64,000 bases of DNA from Gammaproteobacteria bacterium (GTDB lineage: Bacteria > Pseudomonadota > Gammaproteobacteria > JACKNK01), in the NCBI GenBank assembly GCA_024234895.1, contig JACKNJ010000005.1, positions 216,651-280,650 on the forward strand, in the 5' to 3' direction. Positions 40,381 to 47,462 of this stretch are shown here, one piece after another; the stretch's first letter is position 1; each line of letters starts with the position of its first letter. The translations under genes were made by a program, and so were the position numbers. The notes beneath the pieces are model-generated. The model saw nothing but the letters and a program-made list of their open reading frames with translations. It had not been told where the DNA came from and did not search any database.

Positions 40381-41151
40381 ATGGCGGAACTCAAAGCCCT
40401 GCTGTTCGATGTGGATGGCACCCTGGCGGATACGGAACGCGACGGCCATCGGGTGGCCTTCAACCGCGCCTTCGCGGACGCCGGTCTCGACTGGGACTGG
40501 TCGGTCGGCTTGTATGGCGAGCTGCTCGCGGTGACCGGCGGCAAGGAGCGGATCAAGCACTTCCTGGCCGGGCATCGTCCGGATTTCCAGGCGCCGGGTG
40601 ATCTGGATGCATTCGTCGCCGGGCTGCACAAGGCGAAGACCGCGCATTACACGGCGATGCTGGCCGAGGGCGCGGTGCAGTTGCGACCCGGCGTGCGGCG
40701 TCTGCTGCAAGAGGCACGCGCGGCGGGCCTGCGGCTGGCGGTCGCGACCACGACCACGCCGGAAAACGTGTCCGCGTTGCTGACGCACAGCCTGGCGGAG
40801 GACGGCATGGACTGGTTCGAGGTGATCGCGGCCGGTGACATCGTGCCGGCCAAGAAACCGGCACCGGATATCTATCTGTGGGCGATGCAGAAGATGGGAC
40901 TCACGCCGGCCGAGTGCCTGGCGTTCGAGGACTCCCGCAACGGCGTGCGTTCGTCGACGGCTGCCGGCCTGACCACGTTGGTGACCGTGAACGGTTACAC
41001 CGAGAACGAGGATCTGAGCGGCGCGGCGCTGATTCTGGACAACTTCGGCGAGCCTGACGCGCCGTTCACGGTGCTGGCCGGTGAAGCGCTGGGAGCCGAC
41101 CATGTCGACGTCGCGTTGCTGCGGCGCCTGCATGCCACGCACCACGGCTGA
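40381..41151 (+). CDS. cbbY: CbbY-family HAD sugar-phosphate phosphatase
   Basis: A 256-residue HAD hydrolase with motif I DVDGTLADTERDGHR, motif II (TTTTPEN), and motif III/IV in KKPAPDIYLWA and FEDSRNGVRS. The residues after motif I (ERDGHRVAFN) are typical of CbbY, which removes xylulose-1,5-bisphosphate, an inhibitor of Rubisco. That suggests a Calvin cycle, though no Rubisco gene lies in the window. ATG 40381 begins the HAD fold. Confidence 0.85.
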   Translation: MAELKALLFDVDGTLADTERDGHRVAFNRAFADAGLDWDWSVGLYGELLAVTGGKERIKHFLAGHRPDFQAPGDLDAFVAGLHKAKTAHYTAMLAEGAVQLRPGVRRLLQEARAAGLRLAVATTTTPENVSALLTHSLAEDGMDWFEVIAAGDIVPAKKPAPDIYLWAMQKMGLTPAECLAFEDSRNGVRSSTAAGLTTLVTVNGYTENEDLSGAALILDNFGEPDAPFTVLAGEALGADHVDVALLRRLHATHHG

Positions 41152-41160
41152 AAACCGGAC

Positions 41161-42330
41161 GTGTCGAAACCCACCCGCATAGCGCGCCGCATGGATGGCA
41201 TCGCGCCGTTCCATGTCATGGACCTGCTGGCGCGGGCGCGCGCGATGGAGGCCGGCGGGCGTCACATCGTCCATATGGAGATCGGCGAGCCGGATTTCCC
41301 GACACCGGAGCCGATCATCGAGGCGGGGCGTGACGCCCTTGCGCGTGGCCTGACGCATTACACGCCGGCACTGGGTCTGCCCGCGCTGCGCGAGGCGATC
41401 GCCGGGTTTTATCGCGAGCGCCATGGCGTCGAGGTGTCTGCCAGCCGGATCGTGGTCACACCGGGGGCGTCCGGCGCACTGCATCTGCTGCTGGCGGTGC
41501 TGGTCGATGCCGGTGAGCGCGTGCTGATGGGCGATCCCGGTTATCCCTGCAATCGTCATCTGGTGCGGCTGGTCGATGGCGAGGCGGTCGGGATTCCGGT
41601 CGACGCGACGTCGGCCTATCAGCCGACACCGGAGCAGGTCGACAGCCATTGGGACGCGCGCACGGTCGCGGCGATGGTGGCGTCGCCGTCGAATCCGACC
41701 GGTACCGTGCTCGGTCGCGCGCAACTCGCCGCTCTATATGAGCGGGTGGCGGAGCGGGGCGGTTCGCTGATCGTCGACGAGATCTATCACGGACTGGTCT
41801 ACGGCGAGCATCCGCCGACCGCGCTCGCGGTGTCCGACGAGATATTCGTGATCAACAGCTTTTCGAAATTCTTCGGCATGACCGGCTGGCGTCTTGGCTG
41901 GCTGGTCGCGCCGGAGCGTTACGTGCCGGCCTTGGACCGGCTCGCGCAGAACCTGTTTCTGGCCGCGCCCACGCCGGCCCAGCACGCCGCGCTGGCCGCC
42001 TTCGGCAGCGAGGCGCTGGCGATCATGGAGTCGCGCCGCCGGGCGTTTCAGGCAAGGCGTGATTATCTGTTGCCGGCCCTGCGTGAACTCGGCTTCGTAA
42101 TCGACGCGGAACCGACCGGGGCGTTCTATCTGTACGCGCACGCCAGGCGTTTCACCGATGACAGCTTCGCCTTCGCGAACCGCCTGCTCGATGAGGTCGG
42201 TGTGGCGGTGACACCGGGGATCGACTTCGGCGACCACCGCGCGAACGAGTTCCTGCGCTTCGCCTACACGACCGCGATGCCGGAACTGGAGGAAGGCATC
42301 CGGCGTTTGCGGAAATTCCTCGCCGGGTAG
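41161..42330 (+). CDS. PLP-dependent class I/II aminotransferase
   Basis: A 389-residue enzyme of the aspartate aminotransferase fold. The catalytic lysine is in NSFSKFFGMTGWRLGW near residue 237; the PLP-phosphate region ASPSNPTGTV and the GEPDFPTPEP substrate loop are present, and the substrate-carboxylate Arg is near FLRFAY. The start is GTG 41161, ten bases after cbbY. Substrate is not decided; similar proteins are annotated as aspartate or alanine-type aminotransferases. Confidence 0.85.
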   Translation: MSKPTRIARRMDGIAPFHVMDLLARARAMEAGGRHIVHMEIGEPDFPTPEPIIEAGRDALARGLTHYTPALGLPALREAIAGFYRERHGVEVSASRIVVTPGASGALHLLLAVLVDAGERVLMGDPGYPCNRHLVRLVDGEAVGIPVDATSAYQPTPEQVDSHWDARTVAAMVASPSNPTGTVLGRAQLAALYERVAERGGSLIVDEIYHGLVYGEHPPTALAVSDEIFVINSFSKFFGMTGWRLGWLVAPERYVPALDRLAQNLFLAAPTPAQHAALAAFGSEALAIMESRRRAFQARRDYLLPALRELGFVIDAEPTGAFYLYAHARRFTDDSFAFANRLLDEVGVAVTPGIDFGDHRANEFLRFAYTTAMPELEEGIRRLRKFLAG

Positions 42331-42379
42331 CCGGGTAGGGCGGAATCCGCAGGAGTTCCGCCGATCGGTGCCGGATCTG

Positions 42380-43438
42380 TTATTTCCGAGCGGCGGCGAA
42401 ATCGAGCATGCGCTGGATGGAGTGCACCGCGCGTGCGCCGACCGCCGGATCGACGTGAATCTCGTTGATCCCCCGTTCCAGCGTGTCGGCGAGATTGGCG
42501 AGGCCGTTCATGCCCATCCACGGGCAATGTGCGCAACTCACGCAGGTCGCGCCTTCACCAACCGTCGGTGCCTCGATCAGGGTCTTGCCCGGCGCGAGCT
42601 GGCGCATCTTGTAGAAGATGCCGCGATCGGTGGCGACGATGAACTTGTCGGCGTCGAGATCGTGGACCGCGTTGATCAGCGCGGTCGTGGATCCGACCAC
42701 ATCGGCGAGCCGCCAGACCGGTTCCGGCGATTCCGGATGGACCAGCACCTTCGCGCCCGGGGTACGGGCGATCAGGTCTTCCAGAGCCTGGGCGCGGAAG
42801 GCCTCGTGCACCACGCAGGACCCGCCCCACATCAGCATGTCGGCACCGGTCATGCGCTGCACATAGTTGCCGAGGTGCTTGTCGGGCGCCCACAGAAGCT
42901 TTTTGCCCTGCGCATGCAGGTGTTCGACGATCTTCAGCGCGATGCCGGAGGTGACCATCCAGTCCGCCCGTGCCTTCACCTCGGCGCTGGTGTTTGCGTA
43001 GACGACCACCGTGCGGTCCGGGTGCTGATCGCAGAATGCCGAGAATTCGTCAGCGGGGCAGCCCAGGTCGAGTGAGCACTGCGCTTCGAGAGTGGGCATC
43101 AGCACGCGTTTCTCGGGGCTCAGGATCTTGGCGGTCTCGCCCATGAAGCGCACCCCGGCCACGACCAGCGTGGTGGCTGGGTGTGCCTTGCCGAAGCGCG
43201 CCATCTCCAGGGAATCCGCGACCTTGCCGCCGGTTTCCTCGGCCAGGAACTGGAGATCGTCATCGGTGTAGTAGTGCGCGACCAGAACCGCGTTGTGTTC
43301 CTCGAGCAGCCGGCGGCAGCGGTCGAGCAGGGCATCGCGCTCCGGCCCGGTGGGTTGCGGAGGCTGCGGGGCGCGCAGGGCCTGACGCGCGATATCGGCG
43401 GCGAGGCGCTCGGGAACGAGTTCGGCGGGAGAGTTCAT
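42380..43438 (-). CDS. nadA: Quinolinate synthase
   Basis: A 352-residue iron-sulfur enzyme. The three cluster cysteines lie in AQCSLDLGCP, WGGSCVVHEAF and the C-terminal CVSCAHCPWMGMNGL, and LVAHYYTDDDLQ is the usual N-terminal motif. It condenses iminoaspartate with DHAP to quinolinate, the first committed part of NAD synthesis, and complements nadE at 27.8 kb. nadB and nadC are not in the window. Confidence 0.96.
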   Translation of the reverse strand: MNSPAELVPERLAADIARQALRAPQPPQPTGPERDALLDRCRRLLEEHNAVLVAHYYTDDDLQFLAEETGGKVADSLEMARFGKAHPATTLVVAGVRFMGETAKILSPEKRVLMPTLEAQCSLDLGCPADEFSAFCDQHPDRTVVVYANTSAEVKARADWMVTSGIALKIVEHLHAQGKKLLWAPDKHLGNYVQRMTGADMLMWGGSCVVHEAFRAQALEDLIARTPGAKVLVHPESPEPVWRLADVVGSTTALINAVHDLDADKFIVATDRGIFYKMRQLAPGKTLIEAPTVGEGATCVSCAHCPWMGMNGLANLADTLERGINEIHVDPAVGARAVHSIQRMLDFAAARK

Positions 43439-43519
43439 GAATCAGTTCGGAGGCGTTCGGATGCGCGCCGAGTTTACTGAAACATCGGCGAACGAGGAGT
43501 GGGCTTGCGTCGGGATCGA

Positions 43520-44020
43520 TCAGCCATCGACGCGGGACTGCGCGATGTCGGCTTCCGGATGGTGATTCAGGATCATCGCCATCACATCGCGGACGCGGCG
43601 GGTCGGGACGTCGATCAGCATCAGGATGTCTCCCTGGTCGACACGGCTTTGAAATGCCTCGAATTCGTGATTGGGCACATCCTTCGCCACCACCGCCGAA
43701 ACCAGCGCGCCGAGGGCTGCGCCGATGCCGGTGGTCGCGGCCATGGCCTGCCAGCCGATCTGCAACCCTGCCGGAGGGAAGTAATGGGCGAGCACGCTGC
43801 CGCCCAGGCCCGCTGCCGCGCCGACCAGAAGTCCCCATTCGATACCCCAGGCGAGATCGCTGCGTTGAAACAGCGTGGCCTGATGAAACTCACTGATGTC
43901 ATGGCGCTGGCTGGCGACCACATGGGTTGCCGCCTCGGGAATGCCGCTGCCTTCCAGTTCCGCGCAAATCGCGCGACAGGACTCCAGGGTCGGCACGAGA
44001 AACTTCAGGCGTTGTTTCAT
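43520..44020 (-). CDS. Glycine-zipper membrane protein of unknown function
   Basis: A 166-residue protein with an N-terminal alpha/beta segment (MKQRLKFLVPTLESCRAI), two Gly/Ala-rich hydrophobic stretches (LLVGAAAGLGGSVLAHYF and AATTGIGAALGALVSAVVA, residues about 70-125) and a C-terminal ferredoxin-like end (ILMLIDVPTRRVRDVMAMI). This resembles the DUF1269/YflT-like stress proteins, but the assignment is by eye. ATG 44020 is chosen because the upstream extension has no family features. It lies between nadA and fccA, transcribed away from fccAB. Confidence 0.6.
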   Translation of the reverse strand: MKQRLKFLVPTLESCRAICAELEGSGIPEAATHVVASQRHDISEFHQATLFQRSDLAWGIEWGLLVGAAAGLGGSVLAHYFPPAGLQIGWQAMAATTGIGAALGALVSAVVAKDVPNHEFEAFQSRVDQGDILMLIDVPTRRVRDVMAMILNHHPEADIAQSRVDG

Positions 44021-44170
44021 GCTCGCTCCGGCGATTTGAAAAGGCACGTTTCGAAACGGCGGGGCAGGGCCGCTCAATAATCGGCTGCGAAACAATATTA
44101 GCGAATATTGCGCATTCCGAATTGGAGATTTTCGCAGCACTTTGAAGGGTTAGGACCTGAATCAAACCGC

Positions 44171-44186
44171 CCGATCTAAGTATCGG
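44171..44186. promoter_or_regulatory. Dyad upstream of fccA
   Basis: CCGAT and ATCGG flank CTAAGT, 129 bases before the fccA start, in an AT-rich region. A regulator site for sulfide response is possible but unproven. Confidence 0.25.
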
Positions 44187-44221
44187 TATTTAATGATATT
44201 TGCACACACATTTACGTCCGC

Positions 44222-44251
44222 TTTACCTTTATCGAGTAACTGAACTAGGAT
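44222..44251 (+). promoter_or_regulatory. Possible fccAB promoter
   Basis: TTTACC (44222-44227) and TAGGAT (44246-44251) are 18 bases apart, about 64 bases before the fccA ATG. Each box matches consensus at four of six positions. An AGGAG ribosome site directly precedes the ATG. Confidence 0.35.
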
Positions 44252-44314
44252 GCCGGGACCTGGGTTTTCCGGGTCAGAATAAACACCACCAAAGAGAGAA
44301 CTCTGGGAGGAGTT

Positions 44315-44614
44315 ATGGCTCAAAATCTGCTCAAGGCCGCTTCGATCGTGGCCGCGATGGCGCTGTCCGGTGCGGTGCATGCCGGCGCCAGCGGCGCGAT
44401 GCTCGGCAATACCTGTGCCGGCTGTCATGGGACGCACGGCGTCAGCGCCGGTGCGGCGCCTTCCCTGAAAGGCTTGCCGACCGACTATCTCAAGCAGGCC
44501 ATGCACGACTTCAAGTCGGACAAGCGCCCCGCGACCATCATGAACCGTATCGCCAAGGGTTATAGCGACGCGGACATCGATGCGATGGCTGCCTACTTCG
44601 GCGGCATGAAATAA
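44315..44614 (+). CDS. fccA: Flavocytochrome c sulfide dehydrogenase, monohaem cytochrome subunit
   Basis: A 99-residue periplasmic cytochrome with a signal peptide ending in AVHAGAS, a single haem motif CAGCH near residue 34 and a probable Met ligand in ATIMNRIAKG. It starts 13 bases before fccB with a GGGAGGAG ribosome site. FccA takes electrons from the FAD of FccB and passes them to soluble cytochromes. It has one haem, like the Chlorobium subunit, rather than the larger dihaem form of Allochromatium. Confidence 0.88.
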   Translation: MAQNLLKAASIVAAMALSGAVHAGASGAMLGNTCAGCHGTHGVSAGAAPSLKGLPTDYLKQAMHDFKSDKRPATIMNRIAKGYSDADIDAMAAYFGGMK

Positions 44615-44627
44615 GGGGATAACAGAA

Positions 44628-45929
44628 ATGTCCAATATGAAACGTCGTGAATTCATCAAGGTCGCCGGTGCTGCCGGCGCGGCGACCGGTCTGGGCCTGA
44701 TGGGCATGCCGATGAAGGCGTCCGCCGCTGGCGGCCACGTCATCGTCATCGGTGGCGGCTACGGTGGCACCATCGCCGCCAAGTACATCCGCCTGGCCGA
44801 TCCCGGCATCAAGGTCACGCTCATCGAGCAGAACCGCACCTATCACAGCTGCCCGTTTTCCAACACCGTCATCGGCGGTCTGAACGACATCGGCTTCATC
44901 GAACACACCTATGACGGTCTGGCGTCCAAAAACGGCGTCAACATCGTGCACGACACCGTCACCGGCATCGATGCCGCCAAGCGCACCGTCACCACGGCCA
45001 ATAGCGGCACCATGAGCTACGACCGTCTGGTCGTCTCCCCGGGTATCGACTTCCGTTACGACACCATCGACGGTTACGACGAGGCCGCTTCCCATCAGGT
45101 GCCGCACGCCTGGAAGGCCGGTCCGCAGACCGCCTTGCTGCGTGCCCAGCTCGAAGCCATGCCGAACGGCGGTACCTTCGTGATCGCCTGCCCGCCGAAC
45201 CCGTTCCGCTGCCCGCCGGGGCCGTATGAGCGCATCTCGCTGGTCGCCAACTACTTCAAGAATCACAAGCCGAATTCGAAGATCGTGGTCCTCGATGCCA
45301 AGGACAAGTTCTCCAAGCAGGGCCTGTTCCAGGCGGGTTGGACCAAGCACTACGGCTTTGGTACCGACAACAGCATGATCGAGTGGGTGTCCAAGGCCAA
45401 CGACGGCACCGTCAAGGCGGTCGATGCCAACAAGCGTGTCGCGATCACCGAGTTCAGCGAGCACCAGGCGGACGTACTGAACGTCATCCCGGCGCAGAAG
45501 GCCGGTCACATCGCCCATGTTGCCGGTCTGGTCAACGAATCCGGCTGGTGTCCGGTGGATTACAAGACCTTCGAGTCGACCATCCACAAGAACGTGCACG
45601 TGATCGGTGACGCCGCCATTGCCTCGCCGCTGCCGAAGTCCGGTTACGCCGCGAACTCGGAAGCGAAGGTCTGCGCGGCCGCGATCGTCGATCTGATGAA
45701 CGGTCGTGAGCCGGGTCATCCGGCCTACGTCAACACCTGTTACTCGTTGATCACTCCGAACCACGGCATCTCCGTGGCGGCGGTCTACGACATGGGTGCG
45801 GATGGCAAGGTTGCTGGTGTCAAGGGCGCGGGTGGTCTCACCCCGGCCGATGGCAACAACCAGATGGAAGCCATCTATGCGCAGAGCTGGTACGCGAACA
45901 TCATGGGCGACATGTTCAGCGGCACCTGA
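44628..45929 (+). CDS. fccB: Flavocytochrome c sulfide dehydrogenase, flavoprotein subunit
   Basis: A 433-residue protein with a Tat signal (KRREFIKVAGAAG), an FAD-binding GGGYGGTIAAKYI motif, the SCPFSN site where FAD is covalently linked to Cys, and CPPNPFRCPPGPYER and VNTCYSL, which hold the redox-active cysteines of FCSD. It oxidises sulfide to sulfur in the periplasm with FccA as electron acceptor. Convergent with the sulfur-globule-like gene, it makes a compact sulfide-to-sulfur-storage locus. Confidence 0.95.
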   Translation: MSNMKRREFIKVAGAAGAATGLGLMGMPMKASAAGGHVIVIGGGYGGTIAAKYIRLADPGIKVTLIEQNRTYHSCPFSNTVIGGLNDIGFIEHTYDGLASKNGVNIVHDTVTGIDAAKRTVTTANSGTMSYDRLVVSPGIDFRYDTIDGYDEAASHQVPHAWKAGPQTALLRAQLEAMPNGGTFVIACPPNPFRCPPGPYERISLVANYFKNHKPNSKIVVLDAKDKFSKQGLFQAGWTKHYGFGTDNSMIEWVSKANDGTVKAVDANKRVAITEFSEHQADVLNVIPAQKAGHIAHVAGLVNESGWCPVDYKTFESTIHKNVHVIGDAAIASPLPKSGYAANSEAKVCAAAIVDLMNGREPGHPAYVNTCYSLITPNHGISVAAVYDMGADGKVAGVKGAGGLTPADGNNQMEAIYAQSWYANIMGDMFSGT

Positions 45930-45955
45930 GCGTTTCCCCTTCGGGGGAATGAAAG

Positions 45956-45987
45956 AACCCGCGGTCGAGAGATCGCGGGTTTTTTTT
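45956..45987 (+). terminator. Rho-independent terminator of fccAB
   Basis: The stem AACCCGCG (45956-45963) pairs with CGCGGGTT (45974-45981), extendable with one mismatch, and runs into eight T residues. It is 27 bases after the fccB stop. Confidence 0.9.
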
Positions 45988-46014
45988 GCCTGTGTGTTTG
46001 TTTTTCGCGCATAA

Positions 46015-46048
46015 AAAAAGGCGCGTGACCGGAGTCACGCGCCTTTTT
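46015..46048. terminator. Bidirectional terminator between fccB and the sgp-like gene
   Basis: A perfect 15-bp stem (AAAAAGGCGCGTGAC with GTCACGCGCCTTTTT) has a CGGA loop. It lies 46 bases past the stop of the minus-strand sulfur-globule-like gene and is a classical terminator on both strands. Confidence 0.9.
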
Positions 46049-46093
46049 ATTTCGACGTCCTGTCGAAGAGGCAGGGAATCTGGGGGTGATTCC

Positions 46094-46408
46094 TTACTTG
46101 GCTTCCGGGGCGACCGGGGCGACCGGAGCAGCCATCGGGGCGACCGGGGCGTAGCCGTACGGGGCATAGCCGTAGTAGGCCGGGTGCTGGTAGCCGTAGC
46201 CGTAGCCGTTGCCGGCGAAGTTGGAGGCGGTGTTGACGTTCGACTTGGCGGAGAAGCTCATGTCGAAGGCGGCGTCGCCGTTGCCGGTGCCGTTGCCGAA
46301 GCCGTTGCCCAGGCCGTTACCGAAGAAGGGCATGTCCCACCAAGCGGAAGCGGAGGTGGCGACCAGGGTGGAAGCAGCGACGATGGCAGCGCGAGCGAAA
46401 GTCTTCAT
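46094..46408 (-). CDS. Sulfur globule protein-like (CV3-type) secreted structural protein
   Basis: A 104-residue protein with a signal peptide (MKTFARAAIVAASTLVATSA, cleaved after SASA), then WWDMPFFGNG, an Asn/Gly repeat (GNGLGNGFGNGTGNG), a DMSFSAKS segment and a Tyr/Gly/Pro-rich tail (YGYGYQHPAYYGYAPYGYAP). Low complexity, high Gly/Asn/Tyr content and the SASAWW junction fit the Sgp proteins that coat periplasmic sulfur globules in Chromatiaceae. Its position against fccAB strengthens this. ATG 46408 has AGGAG six bases upstream and a strong promoter. Homology is by pattern recognition. Confidence 0.78.
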   Translation of the reverse strand: MKTFARAAIVAASTLVATSASAWWDMPFFGNGLGNGFGNGTGNGDAAFDMSFSAKSNVNTASNFAGNGYGYGYQHPAYYGYAPYGYAPVAPMAAPVAPVAPEAK

Positions 46409-46464
46409 GGGGTAACTCCTGAGGATGTTGGAAATTGGGCAAGTCATGTTCGACCTAGTGAAGA

Positions 46465-46492
46465 AGTATATAAGCAAATTCTGATAAGTCAA
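46465..46492 (-). promoter_or_regulatory. Strong sigma70-type promoter of the sgp-like gene
   Basis: On the minus strand TTGACT (46492-46487) and TATACT (46470-46465) are 16 bases apart, each matching five of six consensus bases, in an AT-rich stretch. They lie about 57 bases before the start codon. This fits an abundant structural protein. Confidence 0.7.
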
Positions 46493-46550
46493 TAAGAAAT
46501 TTATAGCTGCTATCAAATGAAGCTATGCGAACAGGGGCGACGCGCCGCAA

Positions 46551-47357
46551 TCAGTCTCTGCGGAAGCCCCAGACGCCATCAAGGAGGCGGGAATAACCCG
46601 CGTAGGTCGCAGCGTCGGTTTCCTCGAACCCCTCGACGTTGATGGAGTTCAACATCGAGCGACCGTCTTCGGTTTCGGTCGCCTTGATGAGGGCGGCACG
46701 AATTTTCTCCACCACGTCGTCCGGAATCTTCGGTGACGCGGTCATGGCGATGTGGGGCATTTGTGCGGTGGTCTGTACGACATTGAACTCCGGATACTGC
46801 GCCGCCATCGGGGTCGGAATGTACGCGCCGAATACGGATCGATTGCGAAGTCGCTCAACGACCTGATCGATGTTGTCGACCTGGATCATCAGGGGTTGCC
46901 GGAGCGGATTGGGAAAGACCTGCAGGAGCTGCACCGCGCCAAGGCTGGGCGCCGGGAGCCCGGCCACCGGTTTGCCGATGAGTTCCGAAACTTCGAAGAT
47001 CTGTTTGTCCGGGGCGGTCACGAAGGAATAGCTGAGCACGTTCGTGACCTTGGCGATCGGGCGGTGTTGCAGTTGCTGGATACGGTAATCGACCAGATGG
47101 GCGCCATCCATGACCAGGTCGAAGAAGTCGCCGCGACGCATGCGTTCCCAGTAACTGATGTAGTTGACCGAAGCGACATGCTGGATGTTCTCGCCGGTGG
47201 CGGTCGTCAGGTATTCCGCCAGCGGTCCGTATTGTCGTTTCTGCTCGATCTGGGTGAGCAGCGGCGGGGTGGCGAGCGTATAGGTCTCGGCGAGCGCGAG
47301 ATGCGGCGTGGATGCCGTGACAGCGACCATGGCGAGTGTCGTGAGCAGGCGATGCAT
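46551..47357 (-). CDS. PhnD-like phosphate/phosphonate-type periplasmic binding protein
   Basis: A 268-residue protein with a signal peptide (LLTTLAMVAVTASTPHLALA), then a type 2 periplasmic-binding fold. YTLATPPLLTQIEQKRQYGPL and VMDGAHLVDYRIQ correspond to the ligand-domain start of PhnD-like proteins. No ABC permease or ATPase is adjacent. It lies next to a GGDEF/EAL protein, so a sensory role (ligand reporting) is more likely than uptake. ATG 47357 is used; a TTG four codons earlier is possible. Confidence 0.72.
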   Translation of the reverse strand: MHRLLTTLAMVAVTASTPHLALAETYTLATPPLLTQIEQKRQYGPLAEYLTTATGENIQHVASVNYISYWERMRRGDFFDLVMDGAHLVDYRIQQLQHRPIAKVTNVLSYSFVTAPDKQIFEVSELIGKPVAGLPAPSLGAVQLLQVFPNPLRQPLMIQVDNIDQVVERLRNRSVFGAYIPTPMAAQYPEFNVVQTTAQMPHIAMTASPKIPDDVVEKIRAALIKATETEDGRSMLNSINVEGFEETDAATYAGYSRLLDGVWGFRRD

Positions 47358-47462
47358 GTGCGTGTCCAAGAGCGTCAGGTTGATAGACGGAACCGGGTGC
47401 AGATGGCATCAGTCTAGCCGGGGGTGAGGGACTCAGCGATTTACCGTCCGCCTCGGGTGGTT

